Source: Ichthyophthirius multifiliis | Taxonomy: Eukaryota > Ciliophora > Oligohymenophorea > Hymenostomatida | DNA: 22,040 bases | Direction: 5' to 3' | Assembly: GCF_000220395.1 (NCBI RefSeq) | Contig: NW_004086023.1 | Coordinates: forward strand, 1 to 22,040 | Shown: piece by piece, positions 10,726 through 19,190 of the stretch | Position numbering within the stretch: the first letter of the stretch is position 1 | How the letters are laid out: each line of letters begins with the position of its first letter | Position numbers and translations under genes: made by a program | The notes under the pieces: model-generated | Databases searched by the model: none | What the model was told of the DNA's origin: nothing | Seen by the model: the letters and a program-made list of their open reading frames with translations, nothing else

Positions 10726-13700
10726 TCATTAAGTTAAAAAAGCTTGATTTTTCTGTGTAGAATTTTCTTTATTTCTTAAGCATTCCTAATATTTTTTCTA
10801 TAAAAAAGTTAACTCTTTCCTTAATTTATCATTAAAAACTCTTAGAAAATTGCATTCTTTAATCAAATTATTATTTTCAGCATAAATAATCTGGTATTCT
10901 TATTAATTATTAAATTTTATTTAATGAAATATTTTTTCTACATTAGTAATTTAATTATGAGTAAATTTAGTTTATTATGCTAATTACAAATTTAATTTAT
11001 TATCATTAAAAGTATTATTTAAAACAAAATCTAAATCCACATATTATTTTTAATTTCTAAAATTAATTTTATCATTTAAAATTTCATTTAATTTTCTTGA
11101 CACAACTTAAATCGTATCTTTTCCTTTTAAAATATCTAAAAGCACAAAATGAAACGCTTTAAATTTTTCAAAATAAGAATTAACTTTTTCTTCATTTGAA
11201 ATTATATTTTTTTCCACAAAAAAAACATCATTATTTATTTTTTTTAACTCGATTTTGAACTTTTCATTTTTTTTACTTTCCTATAATAATTCTTAAAGCA
11301 TATTTTTAGCCAAATTATGCTTATTCTTTACTTTCTCTTATAAATTTCCTTTTTAAATTTATAGCTTTGTTTCCTTTTGTTTCAACATATATCTAAAATT
11401 TTCTAAGTTAATTTATTCATCTTTCGCGTTTTTACAATTTTCATCTTTATAATCAATAACTTATAACCTTTCCAACAACTAATGTTGCAATTTGAGAATA
11501 TTTTAATCATTTTTTATGTTTTCTACTTTTAGTTATTCATGCTTTTTCTTTAGGTTTTACAATTCTTCACAGTAATTTTTGTCTTTTATTTCCAATTCAT
11601 CATAAAATTAAGAAAGATTTTAATTTTAATTGCAAAGGGCAATATTTTTTTATTTAATTTTAAATATTTCTAATTTTAATTATTTCATTTTCGATTCTAT
11701 TTCTTTTTCGAATTCATTTTCTAAGTTTTCAATTTACTATAAATTTATTTCATCTAAATTATTAAAACATTTTTTTATTTTTTATATTTTTTCTTATATT
11801 TCGTATGTTTTTTAAAAAAATTCTTCTTTTATTTATTCCATTTCAATTAAATGTAAATTTTCAATTTATTTTAAAGAATTTATATTTTTTTCTTAATTTT
11901 CAGTGATTTTTTAATTTAAAAATATGTTCTTCTTTTACTCAAACTCTATCTAAGTTTAAAAATTTTGTTTTTTTTCTTCATTTTCTCTTTCTTTTTTTTC
12001 TTTTTCTTTTTTTAATATATTTTTCAATTCTAAATATTTTTTTTATTCATTTATTTCTAAAACTTCCATTTCTTCTTATATTTTTTTTATAATATTTTCT
12101 TCTTAAATAACTTTATTTTTTTTAATTTCAATATATTTTTTATCACTTTTTATTCTCTAGTCATCACAAATCTTTTCTATATTTTTTATTTCTTCTTCTT
12201 ATTTTTCTATAACTTCTCTAAAATTCAACACATTATTTAATTCTTCAAAAAAATAATCATTAATTTAATTTTTATTATTTAAATATTTTCCTTTATCATC
12301 CAAACTGAAATCCTTAATACTTAAAATCCATAAACAGCCCCCTTCATCTCCACTTATAAGCATTTTATTATCAGCCGAAATTATTAAAGAACTCACTGCA
12401 AATTAATGAACTTATATTTCAATATAATCAGGTTATAACAGTTTTACTTTTCCAGAATTTTTATCAAGTATTTCATATTTCATCATATCTTCATCTAAAG
12501 GCCATAAATAATGCCTTATTTAACCCCCTGAAAGTCCTAAAAACATTGACTTTAATTAATTTGAAACTACGCAACATGTAACATAAATATTATCTTCAAC
12601 TACAAATTCAGCAATCAATTGTTTCCATTTTTATTTATAAATTACAAAGTATTTATAAGTTGAAAATCCAATAAATATATCATTTATGGGTAATTAATTA
12701 TCACTTGTTTACATATATTCAAAATAAAATGTTGTATAAACAAAAGAGTCTATATGTTCATATGTTCTTTGTGTATTATTTTATGGTTCTAAAATATTCC
12801 ATTAGAAAATGCAACCATTTAGAGATAAAGATATTATATATTAATCACATTTTGTTATACAAATATGTTTTATTTATGCTGGATGTCCTTCTAAAACCTT
12901 ATTATTATTATATTTATTATATTTTTGTTCTTTCATTTTTTATTTAAATTTTACTTATTATGGATCATAATTTATAGTATCAAATATTATTACCAAATTA
13001 TTCTTGTTAGAAACTAGAAAATGACCTCCATTTGCATATTCTAATATTGAACAATTTTCTGCCTAAATTTTTTTTAAAAATTTCAATGATGATTTAAAAA
13101 TAGCAAATATCTTATTTTTAAAATAATGAATAAAAATATTGATTCAATAATATTTTTTTATTACAATAAAATAATTTGAAAATCCAACAGCCAAAAAAAG
13201 TCCACTAGGATGTAAACTTATATTTAAAGGTTCTTCTGAAAAACATTACGTGACAATATTATATTTATCATTATTTTAAATATCAAAATAATTCCAAATT
13301 CTAACTGTAAAATCTGCAGAACAAGATGCGAAAATATTTTTACTTATACCTTTTTATTATAATTTATAATTATTTTTTTAATAACAAACCAAATAAAAAA
13401 ATACAAGTAGTTAATTTATGAATTCTTTTTCTATGAAATCCTAGATTAATAAAAGGTTAGATAGGCGAAAGCTCTGAATCAATTTAATAAGGATTAAATA
13501 AATGAAAATTTAGTAAATTATTTCTTTAAGAAATAATTAAAATATTATTATCTTTACAACAACTTTAAATTTATAATATTTTCAAGTTCATAAATCCATT
13601 TATTTTTATTTAAAAGTTCATTAAATTTTTTATTGTATTATTTTACTTTTCTTCACATTCAAATATGCTTAAACATCCATAATTATCACTCCCTAAAATA

Positions 13701-14713
13701 AATCCATTTTTAATACTAGTTAAACAACAAAAGTTTACATTTTCTTTTTAAAAAAGATTTTTCTATTTATCAATATCTAAAATTTCATTAAATTCTTCAG
13801 AATTTATTATTTAAAAGTTTAATAAGCTATTGTTCAAATTAACTTTTTATTGTAAAAATTCATTTTAAAAAATAAAAAGTATGTTTCCTTAAGCTAAAAC
13901 AATAAGTTTGGGTACTAAGAAGTTTCCGGAACTCCATGTATGCATTATAAAATTATTTTCGTTTTAAACTTTTACAGGTAAAAGTAAATTAACACTTTCT
14001 TTGAAGCATTTTTTTTGAAAAAAAACTTCCCATTATTTTAAATAGCAATTTGAGGAAATTATTAGTTTTGTAGGTTTTTAAGGATTAATAGAAAGACTTA
14101 TATTATCCATTTTAATATTCATTTCCGCAAGTATTTTTCCTTTCCTATAACTATATAAATAAATCAAATTTTGACTTTGCAAGCAAACTTAAGAAGCTAT
14201 ATATTAATTTTCTGTATTTATATATATTTCTTTTATTATCCCAATCTAATCAAATTTCCAAAAACTCCATTTATTTTTTATTATTAAAGTTATTATTGCA
14301 TTTTTTTATTCACCGATATTCTCTCCTATTACTATAATACTTTTATTTATTATGTCTTTACTTTAATTTTCTAATATACCGCTTTAAATACATGATATAT
14401 GCTTAAAATGACCTTCTTTTTATAAAAAAATATATTCCTTATTTTAAATATTCTTTATAGCAATTAAATTTGATACATTAAATATTATATGCTATTATCC
14501 CAAAAACTATAAATGGTTTTTAATAAAATACTAATTAATACTCAAAGGAATATAGAAGTCTAAAATATTATCGTTTTCTTTTAATTTTAAGTATTTTCGA
14601 ATATATTTTACATGTGTTTCATTCCTTTTCTTTACTTATAAAACAAATTAATTCTTTGATTCTTCATTTTCGAATTCGGATACTTCTTCTGTCACTTTTT
14701 GTTGTTTTTGCAT
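10726..14713 (-). CDS. CFAP57: Cilia- and flagella-associated protein 57 (CFAP57/WDR65 homologue)
   Basis: The model is complement(join(10726..13110, 13165..13349, 13405..14713)), 1293 codons giving 1292 aa, similar to human CFAP57 (about 1250). All three exons add up in phase with no frame break. ATG is at 14711-14713 and TGA at 10726-10728. Residues 1 to about 765 are a divergent WD40 region. Family signatures include LTTCISKNIFASCSADFTVR then IWNY (434-457), SLHPSGLFLAVGFS (481-494), a GGHF segment and an LEGHPAQIKHI repeat edge. From about residue 785 to the end it is Glu/Lys-rich coiled coil, ending LRKELTFLQKKYQECLRNKE and a short tail. Family members act in axonemal inner dynein arm assembly and regulation in motile cilia, which agrees with the adjacent DRC2 gene. 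The first 60 or so residues and several WD blades match the family weakly by eye, so this may be a divergent paralogue. Confidence 0.92.
13111..13164 (-). other. Intron 2 of the CFAP57 gene, 54 nt
   Basis: It runs GTAATA..AATAAG, phase 0. Its length is a multiple of three, but it contains an in-frame TGA, and removing it restores the family spacing between SLHPSGLFLAVGFS and the downstream GGHF segment. Both observations support splicing. Confidence 0.85.
13350..13404 (-). other. Intron 1 of the CFAP57 gene, 55 nt
   Basis: It runs GTATTT..AAAAAG, phase 1. The T left from exon 1 joins GT of exon 2 to give Cys in LTTC-ISKNIFASCSADF, a conserved WD stretch. The unspliced reading loses the conserved segment. 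Confidence 0.9.
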
Positions 14714-15238
14714 TTTTAAATTTTTTATTATTTTTTTTAAAAAAATTATTATTTTAATTAAATTTTTATGTTATTTTAAATTTTATATATTGTAATAAAT
14801 ATACCTAATTTAAAACCTTTTAATCATTCATTAATATAAAAATATAAAATATGAAAGAATAGGCACAAATTTTATAAATTCTTTTTTAAAATTAGATAGA
14901 TAAATTTCTTATTTTATATTATTGCATAAATACTCCAGAAAAAAAATTAGTATAAAACCAATAATATATAAAAACAAAATAATAAAACTTACATAATAAA
15001 AAACTTTAAATAAATGAATTTATATTATAAAATATAACAAATACACATAATAAAAAACTAATTTTGTTATTATTATTATACCAAAATTTAATCATCGTTA
15101 TTAAAAGACTAAATTATTATATTAATAAAGATTATAAAAAGTTATTATTTAATTTTATAATAAAAAATAGATTATATTTTTTTAAATTTTTAAATTTAAT
15201 TATAATTAAAATATTAAAAAATAAATATTTTAAAATAA
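14714..15238. other. Intergenic spacer upstream of CFAP57
   Basis: About 525 nt separate CFAP57 from the F-box-like gene. A plus-strand frame opens at ATG 14851 with a partly coding-like start (MKEQAQIL..) but soon becomes Leu/Ile/Asn/Lys-only and runs antisense into the next gene. I do not call it a gene. Otherwise nothing is visible. Confidence 0.5.
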
Positions 15239-16295
15239 TCACATATTTTATTCTTAAATATATTAATTAGTTTTTCTAAGTAAGTTCAATATAGATTCTT
15301 TATTATCTGAAGTATTTTTAATTTCTTTTTATATTAAATTTATCTTTTTTGAAATTTTATTTTTAAAAACTAAAATAAAAATATATGAAATTAATTTACT
15401 TAAGTCAGTAAAACATATTTTATTTTTTATAAATACTCATTATTTTTCTTATTCATTTCAACTTCTTTTTTTATTTGACAATCTAAATAATTAAAAATAT
15501 AAATAAATTGAATAATTATATTTGTATATTTAAATATTATAATATATTGTTTTGTAAAATCTATGTAAATAAAAAACATTTTTATTAATATATTTATAAA
15601 AACTAAAAAATTAAGTATAATTTGTTTAATATATTAATTAAGTAATTAAGTTGAATTCTTACATTTTCTTGAGTTCCCATTTTAATTTCATCGATTTAAG
15701 TTATTTAATTTTATAATTTTTCATAAGCAGTTTATATTCTTAAATTTAAATATTTTATTTTTGATTATTAAATATCATTATTTTTACAATCAATTTTTAT
15801 TTCATCTTCAATCATTTTAATATTTTCTTATTTATTTTCTATTTTTTATTATTATTCAATTAACTATTAAGTAAGCAAAACTCTAACTTATTTTAAAGTA
15901 GAAATATAAGCCGAAGCATCTTCTCCTTCTTCATAATTTATTACTTTATCGCTTTCTTGGCTTTATTATAAAGATTAAGAAATTTCTAGCTTAGTTTGCT
16001 ATACACAATTAAAAAAATATTTTTCATTACAAAAAGAACGAGAATAATCTATAATTTTAAAACCTAATGGACTATATATTAAATTATAGAATCTTTTGCT
16101 TGCCAATGATAAAGAGTAAATGTCTTAATCATTTAAGAATATTAAAATATTAGAAAGAATTAAAGTTTTAGGCAATTTAAATATGGAAGTAATTTCTGTG
16201 TTGTTAAAGTTTTTTAATTTTAGTTCTTTTATTCTTTTACTTAAATTTAATAACTTGCTTTATATTTTCGTTTACTCTTCTTTTGATTTATTCAT
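15239..16295 (-). CDS. F-box-like coiled-coil protein (3' half with frame breaks)
   Basis: Exon 1 is clear: ATG at 16293-16295, then 211 codons to 15663. Residues 41-73 read LPKTLILSNILIFLNDQDIY then SLSLASKRFYNLI, a good match in pattern to an F-box (LP..IL..IL.FL...DL..LS..SK.F..LI). F-box proteins recruit substrates to SCF ubiquitin ligases through Skp1; that role here is inference. Residues 125-211 are Gln/Glu/Lys-rich coiled coil ending KMGTQEN, followed by a GTAAGA donor at 15662. The best acceptor is TTTAG at 15483, making an unusually long 180-nt intron. The 3' exon 15239-15482 holds coding-like segments EVEMNKKNNEYLQK and IQKEIKNTSDNKESILNLLR and ends at TGA 15239-15241, but they lie in different frames. 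One extra base at each of the T7 (15466-15472) and T6 (15423-15428) runs gives a continuous 292-aa product. Confidence 0.68.
15483..15662 (-). other. Probable intron, 180 nt, in the F-box-like gene
   Basis: GTAAGA follows the last convincing exon 1 codon, and TTTAG precedes the next coding-like sequence. The interior is nearly all A and T. It is three to four times longer than the other introns in the window, so it may instead be two introns around a tiny exon. Confidence 0.5.
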
Positions 16296-17138
16296 TAATA
16301 ATATTTATATATTTTTTTATTAAAAATATTATTAAAATTTTCATATTAATATGTAAAAATAAATAAAAATCTAATAAATATTTTTTTAGATTAACAATTA
16401 TTATTAAATATTCAAATGTATAAAATTTTTATAATATTATATCTCATTTATTAATTTTTTTTTTATTATCATCCAAAAAATAAATAAATTAGTTAATGTC
16501 ATTTTTTGAGAAAAAAATTTGCTAATCAGGCATAAATAAACGAAATAATATTAAAGTTTTATTTATAAAATAATTAAAAGTTTAAATAGTTTAGATATTA
16601 AAATAATCATAATTATAAAATAATAAAAAATTAAAATAATTTTTCTGATCAATAATCATATATAAAACATACATAATAAATAATATATTTAATTTAGTTA
16701 AAATAAATATCACACCACAAAAATTCATTTTATTGTTTTATTTTATTATTTTATCAACTTTTTGAAAATGAATATTAAATACTACTAATACAATTATTTT
16801 AAAACAATTAAATAAATATTAATTAAAAATATTATAAATTATACAAAATATATATTTGCTAATATATAATATTTATTTTATTAATAGTTGATGTAATAAT
16901 TATTTATTCTATGATTCATCTGAGTACGATAATTATGACAAAATTGAATATTTTAATGTTAAATTTTATAATATTTTAAAGCTATTTTTAAAAAATTCGT
17001 GAAATAAAAATTAATTAACATTATTTGGATAAAATATAAAAAATTGTAAAACCTAAAAATATAAATATTTTAAATAAATTAAATATAATATAATCTATAA
17101 ATATATTTTTATCAATTTTAATAAAATAAAAAAAATTA
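16296..17138. other. AT-rich intergenic region with one coding-like scrap
   Basis: Most of this 840-nt stretch is featureless AT sequence. At about 16891-16998 on the plus strand a TGA-to-TGA block has coding texture (FYDSSEYDNYDKIEYFNV) but no ATG and only about 35 codons. It is described as a finding, not as a gene. Confidence 0.55.
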
Positions 17139-18823
17139 TCAAACTACATCGTAACCTCTAATCTATAAATATTAGGGTGCATCTTAACCAATAGGAACAA
17201 ATTTTCTATATTTTTCTTTTGACTAACAGTTATTTGGGAGTCCAAATTATCCATCAATAATGAGCTCATTTAAATTTTTAAGGGAATTTTAATCAAAAAC
17301 AAAAGAACTATTTTTAGTAATATAAAGTTTTTTTCCTTAAATATTTTTTTAATTTCAGCTAAAGTGACCCCTACATCAGGCTTTAGAACTATTTAGGGAG
17401 CTAATCTTAGTTTGATTCCTTCAAAATCGTATTAATGATTTTCACAAGCCTCAACTTAAGCTCCACAAAGTCTAAGAATATTTGCATTCACATCATAAAA
17501 GTCTTACTCGAGGACAGAAGCACATTCAGCAGGCATATTTTAAATGAACTTTTATTAAGCAGTTTTAATATCGTTTTTGCAAGTTGAAAAGCAAAAATTT
17601 CTAGCAACTTAAGTGAAACCTACTCTATCTCCACTATCAAGTAATTTTGGATAGTCCTACATCATACATTCGAGCCTGGTTGCACTTTTAAATACTGTTT
17701 TAGAAGCATCAGCATATTTAGGATTTATAAATTCAGAAATATTTCCTTTGGTTTTTTCAAGAGTATGATGATATTCATTTAAAGAAAAACTAAAGAATTT
17801 ATGTTTCCAGGAAATAATGAATATCCATCCTAATCTACAGGTTCATTAGGAATTAATCCTCCTAATTGATTATATTCAACATTTATTGTTAATGACTTGT
17901 CCTTTCCAACTAATTTACATATTGCTCCTACTGCCTCCCCAGGTTTTCTAGGGACAGTAATTGAATTTACTTCTAAATTTTTACTTTTAGATACTCCCAA
18001 AACTGATGGTAAAGACCTAAATACTAATGGATTTGTATCTTGGAAAAATATAACCCATTTTTTTCCTTGCTTTAACCATTTTTCTGTCAATTTATGTTAA
18101 TGTAATAAAGTATGTACATCTCCATGACCATGTGGTTTTGTTTCTATCAATAAAGAATTAGGTATTTGAGCAAATCTAGCATCATTATCAAGCATTGCAG
18201 GTACTTTTTCTTATTTCATTATTGTTAAACGTTCTTTAGGGAAGTTAAAATAATTATTTTTTTCTAATAATTCAATTGTAAGTTTATATGTATCATCAGA
18301 TGTCATGATTGCAAGTTCAGTTTCATTCCCATAAGCTTTTATAAAATCCATATAGTACTCTAGGAATGTTTATCTGGTAGTTAATTCAATAGGAATTCCT
18401 ATTTTGATTCCCTAATAACCTAACCGTTCACCTAAACCTCCTGCTACAAGTACAAATCCAGTTGATCTAAGTTCTTCTCTTCCAACACTTTCATATTTTT
18501 CAACTTCTTCAAATGAGGAGAAATTTATTTATTGTCCTACTGGGACTTCTGGTTAGAATCCTTCATAAGGATTAACATTTTCACAAGCTTCCTTTAATAG
18601 TTTTTTAGCACGTTCAGTATATTCTTTAAGTCCTCCAGGATATGTCTGATTTAGTTTATTTATCTATTTTTGTTAGGTATTAAGTATTTTATTTTTTATT
18701 TATTACTTAATCTATAAACTCCTACTATTATTGAGAATTATACTTATTAAAGTCTTTTAAAAGATGAGATTAACCAATAGATTCTATAAATTATTGTACT
18801 TCTATAATTGATTTTAAAATCAT
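17139..18823 (-). CDS. USP: UDP-sugar pyrophosphorylase (two single-base frame breaks)
   Basis: The model is complement(join(17139..18663, 18707..18823)), giving about 547 aa once two missing bases are allowed for. ATG is at 18821-18823 and TGA at 17139-17141. The enzyme makes UDP-sugars from UTP and sugar-1-phosphates. Motifs in order: the nucleotide-binding loop [20 protein letters not shown] (111-130), KPHGHGDVH (215-223), FFQDTN (245-250), [10 protein letters not shown] (276-285), VEYNQL (301-306), [10 protein letters not shown] (319-328), then [12 protein letters not shown] and RLECMMQDYP. These match the plant/trypanosomatid broad-specificity family rather than ordinary UGPase. The reading frame breaks at the T5 run (minus strand; 17785-17789), where one added T restores family spacing exactly (28 residues between NIN and the end of NPKY, as recalled for plant USP), and at the A7 run (17328-17334). 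Codon use and all motifs are otherwise intact, so the gene is probably functional and the breaks are likely sequence errors. Confidence 0.94.
17328..17334 (-). other. Frame break in UDP-sugar pyrophosphorylase at an A7 run
   Basis: On the minus strand the codons GAA AAA AAC lead out of frame; an eighth A gives GAA AAA AAA CTT and restores a continuous C-terminus to TGA, including NELIIDGQFGLPNN and IRGYDVV. The site has the shape A_AAA_AAC in the incoming frame. Confidence 0.8.
17785..17789 (-). other. Frame break in UDP-sugar pyrophosphorylase at a T5 run
   Basis: The minus-strand sequence GTTTTTCTTTAAATG leaves frame after [14 protein letters not shown]. One added T gives [18 protein letters not shown] and restores the family spacing without insertion or deletion. 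No intron fits here. Confidence 0.85.
18664..18706 (-). other. Intron, 43 nt, in the UDP-sugar pyrophosphorylase gene
   Basis: It runs GTAATA..AATAG, phase 0. Splicing joins EFIDQ to [11 protein letters not shown], matching the conserved segment before the SYPGG motif of the family. Exon 1 is exactly 117 nt (39 codons). Confidence 0.9.
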
Positions 18824-19159
18824 TTTTTATTTATTTAATAAATTAAATATAAATTTTAATTTACTTTATTTTATTTTTTAATATATTTTATTTATTTAAT
18901 TATCTTTATTTTGTTATTTTTTATGATTATTTTATTTTATATTATTATTATTTTTATTTTTTAATTAAATTTATTTTATTTTATATAAAATTAATTTATA
19001 TATATAGATATTTAATAGATATAAAACACTATTTTATTTATAATAATTTTTAATTAAAATATAATATTATTAAATATAGATTTATATTATATATTATTTA
19101 ATAAAAGATATATTTTCTAATTTTTTTTTTTTACATGCAATTTTTTTTAAATATATTGT

Positions 19160-19190
<31 letters not shown>

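Noticed and set aside
11630-11815. Plus-strand open frame of 61 codons.
   Set aside because: It is the antisense shadow of the coiled-coil part of the CFAP57 gene; its Phe/Ile/Ser composition is what reversed Glu/Lys/Asn codons give.
12705-12947. Plus-strand open frame of 80 codons.
   Set aside because: It is antisense to the WD40 part of CFAP57, whose minus-strand frame is continuous and carries family motifs.
14851-15270. Plus-strand open frame beginning ATG AAA GAA at 14851 and continuing past 15064-15270.
   Set aside because: With TGA as the only stop, long AT-rich frames arise by chance. After a brief coding-like start it becomes Leu/Ile/Asn/Lys only and runs antisense over the F-box-like gene.
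15370-15399. A 30-nt GT..AG candidate intron in the F-box-like gene.
   Set aside because: It is shorter than any other intron here, is a multiple of three and lacks an in-frame TGA in the repaired frame, so unspliced reading is equally good.
17739-17790. A GT..AG interval of about 45 nt at the first frame break of the pyrophosphorylase (GTTTTTCTTT..CCAAAG).
   Set aside because: Its removal would not change the frame and would delete residues that align with the family without gaps; a single missing T explains the break better.
17897-18100. Plus-strand open frame of 67 codons.
   Set aside because: It is antisense to the catalytic core of UDP-sugar pyrophosphorylase (FFQDTN to VEYNQL).
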